DNA of 64,000 nt from Buttiauxella ferragutiae (GCF_001654915.1 NZ_LXEQ01000011.1); one strand, 5' to 3'; positions 42,572 to 52,282 are shown, counted from the first letter of the stretch. Made by a program: numbers and translations. The notes: generated from the sequence alone by a model not told the origin.

Positions 42572-43504
42572 ATGCGTTTGAAGATACTAGCTGCAGCACT
42601 CATGATTGCCGCCGTACCGTTTGTTCAGGCAAAAGAGCTGAAATCCATCGGGGTGACGGTGGGTGACCTCGCCAACCCGTTCTTCGTGCAGATAACCAAA
42701 GGTGCCGAACTGGAAGCCCGTAAGCTTGCGGGAGATAACGTGAAAGTGACGCTGGTTTCCAGCGGTTACGATCTCGGCCAACAGGTTTCTCAAATTGATA
42801 ATTTTATCGCCGCCAAAGTCGACATGATCATTTTGAACGCGGCGGATTCCAAAGGGATCGGCCCGGCGGTGAAACGTGCGAAAGACGCGGGGATCGTGGT
42901 GGTTGCGGTGGACGTGGCAGCGGAAGGGGCGGATGCGACGATCACCTCGAACAACACTCAGGCGGGTGAAATCGCCTGTAAGTACATTGCGGATCGCCTG
43001 AAAAACAAAGGCAACGTGGTGATCATCAACGGGCCGCCGGTTTCCGCCGTGCAGAACCGTGTAGAAGGCTGCGAAACTGAGTTTAAAAAGCATCCTGATA
43101 TCAAGATCCTTTCTTCTAATCAGAACGCCAAAGGCAGCCGCGAAGGTGGACTTGAAGTGATGACTTCTTTGCTGGCGGCAAATCCGAAGATCGACGGCGT
43201 GTTTGCGATCAACGATCCGACAGCGATCGGTGCCGATCTGGCAGCGAAACAAGCCCAACGTAACGAGTTCTTCATCGTTGGTGTGGATGGCAGCCCTGAT
43301 GCGGAAGAAGCCCTGAAACGCGGCGGAAATACGCTGTTTGTCGCCACACCTGCGCAAGACCCGCAAGTGATGGCTGCCAAAGCGGTTGAGATTGGTTACG
43401 ACATTCTGCAAGGCAAGCCTGCGCCGAAAGAGCCGGTGCTGATTCCAGTAACCATGATCGATAAAAATAATATCGGGACGTATAAGGGTTGGACGGTGAA
43501 ATAA
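42572..43504 (+). CDS. Periplasmic sugar-binding protein (RbsB family)
   Basis: 310 residues with a signal peptide (MRLKILAAALMIAAVPFVQA, then KEL) and the Peripla_BP_4 fold: IGVTVGDLANPFFVQITKGAE at the first strand and DAAxGADATITSNNTQAGE in the hinge region. CAGGAGA precedes the ATG at 42572; the frame runs open through the REP upstream but that is not a credible start. It recognises the sugar imported by the two preceding gene products. Confidence 0.92.
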   Translation: MRLKILAAALMIAAVPFVQAKELKSIGVTVGDLANPFFVQITKGAELEARKLAGDNVKVTLVSSGYDLGQQVSQIDNFIAAKVDMIILNAADSKGIGPAVKRAKDAGIVVVAVDVAAEGADATITSNNTQAGEIACKYIADRLKNKGNVVIINGPPVSAVQNRVEGCETEFKKHPDIKILSSNQNAKGSREGGLEVMTSLLAANPKIDGVFAINDPTAIGADLAAKQAQRNEFFIVGVDGSPDAEEALKRGGNTLFVATPAQDPQVMAAKAVEIGYDILQGKPAPKEPVLIPVTMIDKNNIGTYKGWTVK

Positions 43505-43510
43505 CTTTTC

Positions 43511-43590
43511 CCCTCACCCCAACCCTCTCCCAAAGGAGAGGGGAAAACCGACCTGTTCCCTCTCCCTCAGGGAGAGGGCCAGGGTGAGGG
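43511..43590. repeat. CCCTCACCC/GAGAGGG palindromic repeat, copy 2
   Basis: Two inverted units (CCCTCACCCCAACCCTCTCC with GGAGAGGGG, then CCCTCTCCCT with GGGAGAGGG and GGGTGAGGG) between binding-protein and isomerase genes. It is the fullest copy of the family in the window. Confidence 0.85.
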
Positions 43591-43608
43591 TTGTTGAAAG
43601 GAGACAAA

Positions 43609-44292
43609 ATGAAACGCTCCGAAATAAACCAGATCCTCGCGCAAACACGCCATTTCTTTATGCAGCACGATGTTCATTTGCCGCCATTCGCCTCGTATAA
43701 CCTGGCTAAATGGCAGCAGACGGATAAACAAATCTGGCAAGAGGTGTTCAATCTCAAACTGGGATGGGACGTGACCGCTTTTGGCGGCAGCGATTTTTTG
43801 GCTCAGGGGCTGACGCTTTTCACCCTGCGTAACGGCTCACCCGATGGCGCACCCTATGCCAAATGCTACGCCGAAAAAATCATCCATGTGCGCGAAAGGC
43901 AACTCACGCCGATGCATTTTCACTGGCGCAAACGCGAGGACATTATCAATCGCGGCGGCGGTAATTTGATTGTCGAACTGTGGAATTCAGACCAGTTCGA
44001 GCAGACCGAAGACAGCGATGTCACTGTGGTTATCGATGGCTGTCGCCAGACTCACGCCGCAGGCAGCCAGTTGCGCCTGTCACCCGGTGAGAGCATTTGC
44101 CTGGTGCCCGGCATTTACCACAGTTTCTGGGGAGAGGCGGGTTACGGCGACGTGCTGGTTGGCGAAGTGTCGATGGTCAATGATGACGACCGCGACAACC
44201 GTTTTCTCAAACCGCTTGAGCGCTTTAATTCCATCATTGAAGACGCGCCAATCCAGCAATTGCTGTGCAATGAATATCGCCAATACCTTTAA
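43609..44292 (+). CDS. D-lyxose ketol-isomerase family protein
   Basis: 227 residues, cupin-fold sugar isomerase of the D-lyxose isomerase family, like the E. coli O157 sugar isomerase (EcSI, structure known). Metal-binding histidines lie in MHFHWRKREDIINRGGG and a later GIYHSFW. These enzymes interconvert D-lyxose with D-xylulose and D-mannose with D-fructose. AAAGGAGA precedes the ATG at 43609. Next to a kinase and aldolase it should make the ketose that is then phosphorylated and cleaved. Confidence 0.85.
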   Translation: MKRSEINQILAQTRHFFMQHDVHLPPFASYNLAKWQQTDKQIWQEVFNLKLGWDVTAFGGSDFLAQGLTLFTLRNGSPDGAPYAKCYAEKIIHVRERQLTPMHFHWRKREDIINRGGGNLIVELWNSDQFEQTEDSDVTVVIDGCRQTHAAGSQLRLSPGESICLVPGIYHSFWGEAGYGDVLVGEVSMVNDDDRDNRFLKPLERFNSIIEDAPIQQLLCNEYRQYL

Positions 44293-44330
44293 TTTTCAAC
44301 CATTTTGTCCCAACACCAGGGGAAACTATT

Positions 44331-45191
44331 ATGGCTTTGATATCGCTCGCAGATGGCCTGGCTCATGCCCGCGCAAACGGCTATGCACTCGGCGCTTTTA
44401 ACGTTCTGGACAGCCATTTTCTGCGCGCCCTTTTTGCAGCTGCAAAACAAGAAAACTCGCCGTTTATCATCAACATTGCCGAAGTGCATTTTAAGTATGT
44501 GTCGCTGGAATCACTGGTCGAAGCCGTCAAATTCGAAGCAGCTCGCCACGATATTCCGCTGGTGCTCAATCTCGACCATGGCCTGCATTTTGAAGCGGTA
44601 GTTCGCGCTTTACGCCTCGGTTTTAGCTCAGTGATGTTCGATGGTTCTACACTTGAATATGAAGAGAACGTCCGCCAGACCAGAGAAGTGGTGAAGATGT
44701 GCCACGCGGTGGGGGTCTCGGTCGAAGCCGAACTGGGCGCAGTGGGCGGTGACGAAGGCGGTGCGCTGTATGGCGAGGCCGACAGCAACAAATTTACCGA
44801 CCCGGCAGTGGCGCGTGATTTTGTCGACAGAACGGGCATCGACACGCTGGCGGTCGCCATTGGCAACGCCCACGGCAAGTATAAAGGCGAGCCAAAACTC
44901 GATTTCGACCGTCTGGCGGCGATTCGCCAACAAACCGGCCTGCCGCTGGTATTACATGGCGGTTCAGGCATCAGCGATGAGGATTTTCGCAAAGCGATAA
45001 CCCTTGGTATTCACAAGATAAATTTCTATACCGGCATGTCGCAAGCGGCCCTCGGAGCCATCGAGCAACGCATGAATCAACGTCACGCCATTTATGACGA
45101 GTTCGCCGAGTTATTGCTGGGTATTGAAGAGGCGATTACCGATGTCGTCGCTCAACAAATGCAGATTTTTGGCAGTTCAGGAAAGGCGTAA
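44331..45191 (+). CDS. Class II ketose-bisphosphate aldolase family protein
   Basis: 286 residues, zinc-dependent aldolase of the GatY/KbaY/FbaA family. The first zinc/catalytic segment is LVLNLDHGLHFE (D-H), later landmarks are AIGNAHGKY (zinc His) and LVLHGGSGIS (phosphate loop). It would split a ketose phosphate to dihydroxyacetone phosphate and an aldehyde; the true substrate is unknown. It is 10 bases before the kinase gene. Confidence 0.88.
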   Translation: MALISLADGLAHARANGYALGAFNVLDSHFLRALFAAAKQENSPFIINIAEVHFKYVSLESLVEAVKFEAARHDIPLVLNLDHGLHFEAVVRALRLGFSSVMFDGSTLEYEENVRQTREVVKMCHAVGVSVEAELGAVGGDEGGALYGEADSNKFTDPAVARDFVDRTGIDTLAVAIGNAHGKYKGEPKLDFDRLAAIRQQTGLPLVLHGGSGISDEDFRKAITLGIHKINFYTGMSQAALGAIEQRMNQRHAIYDEFAELLLGIEEAITDVVAQQMQIFGSSGKA

Positions 45192-45200
45192 GGAGAGGTT

Positions 45201-46208
45201 ATGACAGAGCGCAGCGGGATTATCGCCGCCGGAAATATGTTGGTCGACCATGTGCATCAAATTGTGCAATGGCCGCAGCGCGGGTGGCTGGCGGAAATCG
45301 TTCACAGTGAACGCTCAACTGGCGGCGCGCCGTTAAATGTGTTGCTGACGCTGGCAAAAATGCATGTCGGGCTACCGCTGCAAGCTGTGGGATTGGTCGG
45401 TGACGATCATGACGGCGACTATATTATGGCCATGTTGGATCAGTATCATGTCAATCGCCAGCATGTGCACCGCACTACTTTCGCGCCAACGTCGATGTCG
45501 CAAGTAATGACCGACCCGAGCGGGCAACGCACGTTTTTCCACTCGCCTGGCGCTAATCGTTTGCTTGATTTACCCGCCTTTGACCGCCTTGAAACATCCT
45601 TCAAAATCTTCCACCTCGGCTATTTGTTGCTGCTTGATAGTCTTGATATGGAAGATGCGGAATACGGCACACGCAGCGCCCGATTGTTGGCCATGATGTC
45701 CCTGCAAGGCTATGAAACCTCGCTGGATTTAGTCTCGCGTCAGGGCGACCCGCGTTACCGCCCGATGGTGCTCCCTGCCCTGCGCTGGCTGGATTACCTG
45801 GTGATTAATGAACTGGAAGCCGGTGAGTTTAGCGGGCTGGACATCCGCCATGCTAACGGTGCACCGCATGTCGAAAATATTGCGCAAGCAGCAACGTTGC
45901 TGCTGGAATCGGGTGTGAAGAAAAGAGTAGTGATTCATTGCCCGGAAGGTGCATGGGGCATAGAACGTGGAGGCGAAGGCACATGGGTGCCGTCGTTTAT
46001 GTTGGCTCAAGAGGAAATTGTCGGCAGCGTTGGTGCGGGTGACGCTTTTTGCGCCGGAATATTATATGGCTGCCATGAAAAATGGCCGCTGGTCGATAGC
46101 CTGAAATTAGCTCACGCCTGCGCTCGCGCGAATTTGTTATGTGCAAATGCGATCGATGGCGCAAAAACATTAACGGAATTGCAGAGTTTTATAAGCGAGC
46201 GGAGTTGA
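45201..46208 (+). CDS. PfkB-family carbohydrate kinase
   Basis: 335 residues. The PfkB family C-terminal signature is GSVGAGDAFCAGILYG (catalytic Asp in GAGD), and the N-terminal glycine region is STGGAPLNVLLTLAK. It should phosphorylate the ketose produced by the isomerase, ahead of aldolase cleavage. GGAGAGG precedes the ATG. It is the last gene of the sugar operon; no clear terminator hairpin follows. Confidence 0.9.
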   Translation: MTERSGIIAAGNMLVDHVHQIVQWPQRGWLAEIVHSERSTGGAPLNVLLTLAKMHVGLPLQAVGLVGDDHDGDYIMAMLDQYHVNRQHVHRTTFAPTSMSQVMTDPSGQRTFFHSPGANRLLDLPAFDRLETSFKIFHLGYLLLLDSLDMEDAEYGTRSARLLAMMSLQGYETSLDLVSRQGDPRYRPMVLPALRWLDYLVINELEAGEFSGLDIRHANGAPHVENIAQAATLLLESGVKKRVVIHCPEGAWGIERGGEGTWVPSFMLAQEEIVGSVGAGDAFCAGILYGCHEKWPLVDSLKLAHACARANLLCANAIDGAKTLTELQSFISERS

Positions 46209-46399
46209 TATTTATTACGCCTTCAACTAATAATCACGACATCAATATGATTAAGATTATTTACGAGGGATATTCCAGAACGATGTAATCATGATAAATG
46301 AATTACATTAGCAATTTAATATCTAATAAATAAAAACTCAGTAAACTATGCGGCGGGTGCTTAGGGCTTTCTGTCCTGAGCATAAGTGAGGGATATTCT

Positions 46400-46500
46400 T
46401 AAACTTTAAGAATAAGAAAGCCCCGGGCAACTTTAACGTTAACCCGAGGCTGATCCTCAACTCCCAACAAGTTGAGGTTAGCCTCTTACTCGCCGCAAGG
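46400..46500 (-). ncRNA. Candidate sok antisense RNA region
   Basis: In hok/sok loci the antisense Sok RNA is complementary to the leader upstream of the toxin gene. The segment with AACTTTAACGTTAACCC and GAGGCTGATCC matches the conserved position in relatives. Exact ends and promoter are not resolved, so the boundaries are approximate. Confidence 0.4.
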
Positions 46501-46516
46501 CAAGGAGTAAAAAGGC

Positions 46517-46666
46517 ATGAAGCCTACAAAGACTGTTGTCATATGTTTATTAATTGTTTGCTTAACATTAATAGCAATTACCTTATTAACACGCCGTAAT
46601 TTATGCGAAGTGAAAATAAGGAATGATAAACAGGAGGTAGCTGCCAGGCTGGCCTGCTCCGAATAG
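46517..46666 (+). CDS. Hok/Gef-family type I toxin
   Basis: A 49-residue protein missed by length filters: it starts MKPTKTVVICLLIVCLTLIA, followed by a TRRNLCEVKIRNDKQEVAA segment and ends LACSE. One N-terminal membrane helix, the LTRRxLCEVxIR motif and the periplasmic tail identify the Hok family, whose members depolarise the inner membrane. AAGGAG lies 11 bases upstream. Expression would be blocked by Sok antisense RNA and mRNA folding. Chromosomal copies are often silent; the coding frame here is intact. Confidence 0.9.
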   Translation: MKPTKTVVICLLIVCLTLIAITLLTRRNLCEVKIRNDKQEVAARLACSE

Positions 46667-46751
46667 TAAAGCTATCCGGGCGGGGTTCGCCCCACCCAAC
46701 TTGTGAAGGAATGCAGGGAAAAGTCTTAAGCACCCATTTATTATTTATAAT

Positions 46752-47486
46752 TCAAGCCGCATTATTCTCCGCCTGAATAACATCAGCGGAAAATACATAG
46801 CCAATACCGCGAATGGTGCGGATTAAAGCGGGCTGATGCGGGTTTAATTCTATTTTTCGCCGCAGGCGCATAATCAGCACATCAATCGTTCTGTCGAAGA
46901 CCTCCAGGCTTTCGCTGTGGGTCAACTCCAGCAGTCGTTCACGCGATAACACTTTGCGAGAATTTTGCATTAATGCCAGCAGTAAGCCGTATTCGCCCTG
47001 GGTGAGGTCGACTTGTTCATGGGCAGCATTCAATAACTGACAACGCTCGGTGTCCAGCCGCCAACCGTTGAAATGCAGGCCGCTGCTTTTTGTCGTCGTC
47101 GTTTCCACCGCCAGTGCGCCAGAACGCCGTAGCACCGCTTTAACACGCGCCACCACCACGCGCGGGTTGAACGGTTTGGCGATGTAGTCATCGGCGCCCA
47201 TCTCCAGCCCCACTACTACATCGGATTCGCTGCCAAGGCCAGTTAGCATTACTACCGGTAAATCAGGACGCTGACGCTGAATATGTTGCAGCACCAGTAA
47301 CCCGTTAATATCCGGCAGGATCATATCCAGCAGCACCAGGGCGATTTCTGGGTGCTGAGCAATCGCCATCAGCGCGTCATTCCCGGAGTGGCAAACCCTC
47401 ACCTCAAACACGTGCTCATTGAGCACATCGCGCAGCACCTCGCAGATCGCCAAATCGTCATCCACCAGCAAAATGGCAGGCTTCAT
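46752..47486 (-). CDS. OmpR-family response regulator
   Basis: 244 residues. Receiver domain at ~1-120 with Asp54 as phosphorylation site (LVLLDMILPD) and the conserved GADDYIAKPF lysine motif; DNA-binding winged helix at ~140-235 (LTQGEYGLLLALM...SRERLLELTHSESLEVFDRTIDVLIMRLRRKI...IRTIRGIGYVF). GGAG precedes the ATG at 47486; the frame is open 28 codons further upstream without support. The probable partner is the hybrid kinase at 35607-38177. Confidence 0.88.
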   Translation of the reverse strand: MKPAILLVDDDLAICEVLRDVLNEHVFEVRVCHSGNDALMAIAQHPEIALVLLDMILPDINGLLVLQHIQRQRPDLPVVMLTGLGSESDVVVGLEMGADDYIAKPFNPRVVVARVKAVLRRSGALAVETTTTKSSGLHFNGWRLDTERCQLLNAAHEQVDLTQGEYGLLLALMQNSRKVLSRERLLELTHSESLEVFDRTIDVLIMRLRRKIELNPHQPALIRTIRGIGYVFSADVIQAENNAA

Positions 47487-47699
47487 TATTGAACTCCGGA
47501 GGATGAAAAGAGACATGGGGTAAGTGTGGGTGATTGTGGAAGGAGTGCCGCACAAAAGATAAATACCCATGCTGAATTTTCAACCGGTGTCACAAACCGT
47601 GTTCCGCTCGACACGTCACTTTTGACGATGTCCTGTTTTTCGTCAGGGTTTTGCTGCTTTTATCACCGTAAGATGCCTGTAATTCCCACTCTTTCTATG

Positions 47700-47715
47700 T
47701 GGCATAGATAATGCA
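47700..47715 (+). promoter_or_regulatory. Sigma-54 promoter of fdhF
   Basis: TGGCATAGATAATGCA has GG and GC separated by exactly ten bases, the -24/-12 form. It lies 43 bp before the fdhF start. In E. coli fdhF is sigma-54 dependent and activated by FhlA with formate. FhlA sites would be expected in the region ~47585-47650, which has several GTC/GAC inverted stretches, but I cannot assign them. Confidence 0.8.
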
Positions 47716-47757
47716 TAGAAAGTTGCAAGGTAAGCAATATTGACTGGAGCAACACTG

Positions 47758-49905
47758 ATGAAAAAAGTCGTCACGGTTTGCCCCTATTGTGCCTCGGGTT
47801 GCAAAATCAATCTCGTGGTCGATAACGGCAAAGTCGTCAAGGCGGAAGCAGCTCAAGGTAAAACCAACCAGGGCGATCTTTGCCTGAAGGGTTACTACGG
47901 CTGGGATTTTATTAACGATACTAAAATCCTCACTCCGCGCCTCAAATCACCAATGATTCGTCGCCAGAAGGGTGGCAAACTCGAAAACGTTTCCTGGGAT
48001 GAAGCACTGAACTACGTCAGTACTCGTCTGAGTGAAATCAAAGCGAAACACGGCTCCGATGCCATCATGACCACCGGTTCTTCCCGTGGTACTGGCAACG
48101 AAACCAACTATGTTATGCAAAAGTTTGCGCGCGCCGTTATTGGTACCAATAACGTTGACTGCTGCGCACGCGTCTGACACGGCCCATCGGTTGCAGGTCT
48201 GCACCAATCGGTCGGTAACGGCGCTATGAGCAACTCAATCGTCGAGATTGAGGATACCGATTTAGTGTTTGTGTTCGGGTATAACCCGGCAGATTCACAC
48301 CCTATCGTTGCTAACCGTGTCATCCGCGCGAAGCAAAAAGGGGCGCAAATCATTGTGGTCGATCCGCGTAAAATTGAAACCGCGCGCATCGCTGACATGC
48401 ATTTGCAGTTAAAAAATGGTTCTAACATCGCCCTGCTTAACGCAATCGGGCATGTGATTATCGAAGAAAATCTGTATGACCAGTCCTTCGTGGCTTCGCG
48501 TACTGAAGGTTTCGACGAGTATCGCAAAATTGTTGCGGGCTACACGCCTGAGTCCGTTGAAGAAATTACCGGCGTGACCGCGGCGGAAATTCGCGGCGCA
48601 GCGCGTATGTATGCGAACGCAAAAACGGCCACCATTCTGTGGGGCATGGGTGTCACCCAGTTCTATCAGGGCGTGGAAACTGTGCGCTCGCTGACCAGCC
48701 TTGCGCTGATGACCGGTAACCTGGGTAAAGCGAATGTTGGCGTGAACCCGGTTCGCGGCCAGAACAACGTTCAGGGTGCTTGCGATATGGGCGCACTGCC
48801 GGATACCTATCCTGGCTACCAGTACGTGAAAGACGAAGTCAGCCGCGAGAAGTTCGCCAAAGCCTGGGGCGTGCCATCGCTACCGGCTCACACGGGCTAT
48901 CGCATCAGTGAGATACCTCACCGTGTGGCACATGGCGAAGTTCGCGCAGCTTACATTATGGGTGAAGATCCGCTGCAAACGGATGCCGAGCTTTCGGCAG
49001 TTCGTCAGGCGTTTGCCGATATGGAACTGGTCATTGTGCAGGACATCTTCATGACCAAAACCGCGGCGGCGGCCGATGTAATTTTGCCGTCTACCTCGTG
49101 GGGCGAACATGAAGGCGTTTATACCGCCGCTGACCGTGGTTTCCAGCGCTTCTTTAAAGCTGTGGAGCCGAAGTGGGACCTGAAAACGGACTGGCAGATT
49201 ATCAGTGAAATTGCCACCCGTATGGGCTACCAGATGCACTACAACAACACCCAGGAAATTTGGGATGAGTTGCGTGGTCTGTGCCCGGATTTCTACGGTG
49301 CCACTTACGAGAAAATGGGTGAACTGGGTTATATCCAGTGGCCTTGCCGCGATGTAGCTGAAAGCGACCAGGGAACCTCGTTCCTGTATGACGGTAAGTT
49401 TGACCGCGAAAACGGTCTGGGCGAGTTCTTCACTTGCGACTGGGCACCGCCAATCGACAAAGTCACCGAAGAGTACCCAATGGTACTTTCCACGGTGCGT
49501 GAAGTGGGCCACTACTCTTGCCGTTCAATGACCGGTAACTGTGCAGCCCTGGCAGCCCTGGCAGATGAACCAGGTTATGCGCAAATCCACATCGACGATG
49601 CCGCTCGTTTGGGCATTGAAGATGAAGCGCTGATTTGGGTCAATTCTCGCAAAGGTCGCGTCATCACCCGTGCGAATGTAAGCGAACGCCCTAATAAAGG
49701 CGCCGTTTATATGACGTATCAGTGGTGGATTGGTGCCTGTAACGAGCTGGTGACTGAAAACCTCAGCCCGATTACTAAAACGCCGGAGTACAAGTACTGT
49801 GCTGTGCGCGTCGAGCCGATTGCCGATCAGAAAGCTGCTGAACAGTATGTGATTGACGAGTACAACAAGCTAAAAGCCAGTTTGCGCGAAAGCGCGGCGG
49901 GTTAA
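47758..49905 (+). CDS. fdhF: Formate dehydrogenase H, selenocysteine enzyme
   Basis: 715 residues, the E. coli FdhF length, with in-frame TGA at 48175-48177 read as selenocysteine 140 (context CCARV-Sec-HGPSVAG). Ordinary gene finding splits it at this TGA. The N-terminal CPYCASGCK motif binds the [4Fe-4S] cluster; the rest binds bis-MGD molybdenum. With hydrogenase 3 it forms the formate hydrogenlyase that turns formate to CO2 and H2. Near-complete identity to the E. coli sequence is evident. It is controlled by the sigma-54 promoter just upstream. Confidence 0.97.
48175..48214 (+). promoter_or_regulatory. SECIS element of fdhF
   Basis: The 40 bases from the TGA form the bacterial SECIS hairpin. 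The apical part TTGCAGGTCTGCACC has the GGTCT loop that SelB reads. As far as I can recall it matches the E. coli fdhF SECIS. Confidence 0.92.
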
Positions 49906-49909
49906 AAAT

Positions 49910-49986
49910 GTAGGGTGGATAAGCCGCAGGCGTCATCCACCATTTTCGCAAGTTGTGGCGGTTGACGCTGCGCTTAACCGCCCTAC
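49910..49986. repeat. REP pair after fdhF
   Basis: GTAGGGTGGATAAGCC...CATCCACC (49910-49941) faces GGCGGTTGACGCTGCG...CGCCCTAC (49957-49986), four bases after the fdhF stop. Confidence 0.88.
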
Positions 49987-49997
49987 AAAACACGCTA

Positions 49998-50025
49998 AAG
50001 CTGCCCATTCGGCAGCTTTTTTTTT
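49998..50025 (+). terminator. Rho-independent terminator after fdhF
   Basis: AAGCTGCC pairs with GGCAGCTT around CATTC, directly followed by a run of T. This is the clearest intrinsic terminator in the window. The remaining ~155 bp up to acs must hold the acs promoter; no clear CRP site was identified. Confidence 0.88.
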
Positions 50026-50183
50026 GCCTTTTTCCCCCTCTCTGTGCGGGATGTATTGATTAGATTTTCAACAATTTAATTAATGCGTGATCTGTCGCCC
50101 AAATAGTAAACAAAGCTCCCCAAGCCCCTACAATTAACGTTTGCTTGACATATTATTAACATCCTACAAGGAGAAAAAAAGCC

Positions 50184-52139
50184 ATGAGCCAAATACATAA
50201 ACACGCCATTCCCGCCAATATCGCGGACAATTGCCTGATAACACCGGAGCAGTACCAATCCATGTACCAACACTCGGTGCATGACCCCGACGCTTTTTGG
50301 GGCGAGCAAGGGAAGATCCTTGATTGGATCAAACCTTATAAAAAGGTGAAAAACACCTCTTTCGCACCTGGAAACGTGTCAATCAAATGGTATGAAGACG
50401 GCACGCTGAATCTGGCCGCCAACTGCCTGGATCGTCATCTTAAAGATCGCGGTGATCAGACCGCGATCATCTGGGAAGGCGACGACGCAACCCAGAGCAA
50501 AACTATTACCTATCGTGAACTGCATCGTGAAGTGTGCCGTTTTGCCAATACCCTGGTAGAACTCGGCATCAAGAAAGGCGATGTGGTGGCGATTTATATG
50601 CCGATGGTGCCGGAAGCCGCCGTTGCGATGCTGGCTTGCGCGCGTATTGGCGCGGTACATTCGGTGATTTTTGGTGGCTTCTCACCAGAAGCGGTCGCTG
50701 GGCGCATTATCGATTCCAGCTCTAAGCTGGTGATCACCGCCGACGAAGGCGTTCGTGCAGGACGCTCGATTCCCCTGAAGAAAAACGTTGATGAAGCGCT
50801 GAAAAACCCTGGCGTTAAAACTATTGAACACGTGATTGTGCTTAAACGTACTGGCGGGAATATTGAGTGGAAAGAAGGCCGCGACTTGTGGTGGAGCGAA
50901 TTGGTTGAGAAAGCCAGCACTCACCACCAGCCCGTCGAAGTGAACGCCGAAGATCCGCTGTTTATCCTTTACACCTCCGGTTCAACAGGCAAGCCAAAAG
51001 GCGTGCTGCACACCACCGGCGGTTACCTGGTTTATGCCGCAACCACCTTTAAATATGTCTTTGATTACCATCAGGGCGACGTTTACTGGTGTACCGCCGA
51101 CGTGGGTTGGGTCACCGGCCACAGTTATTTGCTGTACGGCCCACTGGCATGTGGTGCGATCACGCTGATGTTTGAAGGCGTGCCAAACTGGCCTGCACCA
51201 AACCGCATGGCGCAAGTCGTTGATAAGCATAAAGTGAATATTCTTTATACCGCGCCAACTGCGATTCGCGCCTTAATGGCCGAAGGTGACAAAGCGATTG
51301 AAAATACCGATCGTTCGTCGCTGCGCATTTTGGGTTCCGTGGGCGAGCCTATCAACCCGGAAGCGTGGGAATGGTACTGGAAGAAAATTGGTAACGAGAA
51401 ATGCCCGGTAGTCGACACCTGGTGGCAGACCGAAACCGGCGGTTTCATGATTACGCCACTGCCTGGTGCCACCGAGCTGAAAGCCGGTTCCGCGACTCGT
51501 CCATTCTTTGGCGTGCAACCGGCGCTGGTAGATAACGAAGGCAACCCGCAACAAGGTGCAACCGAAGGTAACCTGGTGATCACCGATTCATGGCCAGGCC
51601 AGGCGCGCACGCTGTTTGGCGACCACGAACGTTTCGAGCAGACCTATTTCTCGACCTTCAAAAACATGTATTTCAGCGGTGACGGTGCACGTCGCGACGA
51701 AGACGGTTACTACTGGATAACCGGACGTGTGGACGATGTGCTCAACGTTTCCGGTCACCGTCTGGGTACCGCAGAAATCGAGTCCGCGCTGGTGTCGCAT
51801 CCAAAAGTGGCGGAAGCGGCAGTGGTCGGCATTCCACATAGCATTAAAGGCCAGGCGATTTATGCCTATGTGACGCTAAATCACGGCGAAGAGCCAACGC
51901 CTGAGTTGTACACCGAAGTGCGAAACTGGGTGCGTAAAGAGATTGGCCCACTTGCCACACCGGATATTTTGCACTGGACAGATTCACTACCGAAAACCCG
52001 CTCTGGCAAGATTATGCGTCGTATTTTGCGCAAAATCGCCGCCGGCGATACCAGCAACTTTGGTGATACTTCAACGCTTGCCGATCCGGGCGTTGTTGAG
52101 AAGTTACTGGAAGAAAAACAAGCTATTACCATGCCTTAA
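50184..52139 (+). CDS. acs: Acetyl-CoA synthetase
   Basis: 651 residues, one shorter than E. coli Acs. It activates acetate to acetyl-CoA through acetyl-AMP. AMP-binding motif YTSGSTGKPKGV near residue 265, the later GDGARRDEDGYYWITGR core and the C-terminal PKTRSGKIMRR, whose lysine is the usual acetylation site. AAGGAG precedes the ATG. It heads the acs-yjcH-actP acetate operon. Confidence 0.96.
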   Translation: MSQIHKHAIPANIADNCLITPEQYQSMYQHSVHDPDAFWGEQGKILDWIKPYKKVKNTSFAPGNVSIKWYEDGTLNLAANCLDRHLKDRGDQTAIIWEGDDATQSKTITYRELHREVCRFANTLVELGIKKGDVVAIYMPMVPEAAVAMLACARIGAVHSVIFGGFSPEAVAGRIIDSSSKLVITADEGVRAGRSIPLKKNVDEALKNPGVKTIEHVIVLKRTGGNIEWKEGRDLWWSELVEKASTHHQPVEVNAEDPLFILYTSGSTGKPKGVLHTTGGYLVYAATTFKYVFDYHQGDVYWCTADVGWVTGHSYLLYGPLACGAITLMFEGVPNWPAPNRMAQVVDKHKVNILYTAPTAIRALMAEGDKAIENTDRSSLRILGSVGEPINPEAWEWYWKKIGNEKCPVVDTWWQTETGGFMITPLPGATELKAGSATRPFFGVQPALVDNEGNPQQGATEGNLVITDSWPGQARTLFGDHERFEQTYFSTFKNMYFSGDGARRDEDGYYWITGRVDDVLNVSGHRLGTAEIESALVSHPKVAEAAVVGIPHSIKGQAIYAYVTLNHGEEPTPELYTEVRNWVRKEIGPLATPDILHWTDSLPKTRSGKIMRRILRKIAAGDTSNFGDTSTLADPGVVEKLLEEKQAITMP

Positions 52140-52147
52140 CTGCTCTT

Positions 52148-52231
52148 CCCCTCTCCTTTTGGGAGAGGGCCGGGGTGAGGGAGTTTCCATGGTGAAATGC
52201 CCTCATCCCAACCTTCTCCCCCTGGAGAAGG
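52148..52231. repeat. CCCTCACCC/GAGAGGG palindromic repeat, copy 3
   Basis: CCCCTCTCCTTTTGGGAGAG followed by GGGTGAGGG, then CCCTCATCCCAACCTTCTCC with GGAGAAGG, in the acs-yjcH junction. Confidence 0.82.
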
Positions 52232-52282
52232 AGCCAAAACAAAACAATAAAAAACCCAACCCCTACTCTGGAGAGATCTGTG

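Larger units (their letters stand above)
46353..46735 (+). ncRNA. hok-type mRNA with fold-back ends
   Basis: The predicted transcript starts near GGGTGCTTAG (46355-46364) and ends with TTAAGCACCC (46726-46735). These pair over ten positions (one G-U), the fold-back-inhibition element that keeps hok mRNAs inactive until 3' trimming. The leader also has GGGCTTTCT...AGAAAGCCC stem material (46365-46424) and the hok-like AGCCTCTTAC...GCAAGGAGTAAAAAGGC before the toxin start. A GTAAACTATG upstream may be the -10. The ends were set by eye. Confidence 0.7.

Noticed and set aside
48175..48177. In-frame TGA in fdhF as evidence of a pseudogene
   Set aside because: It is the selenocysteine codon, with the SECIS hairpin directly after it.
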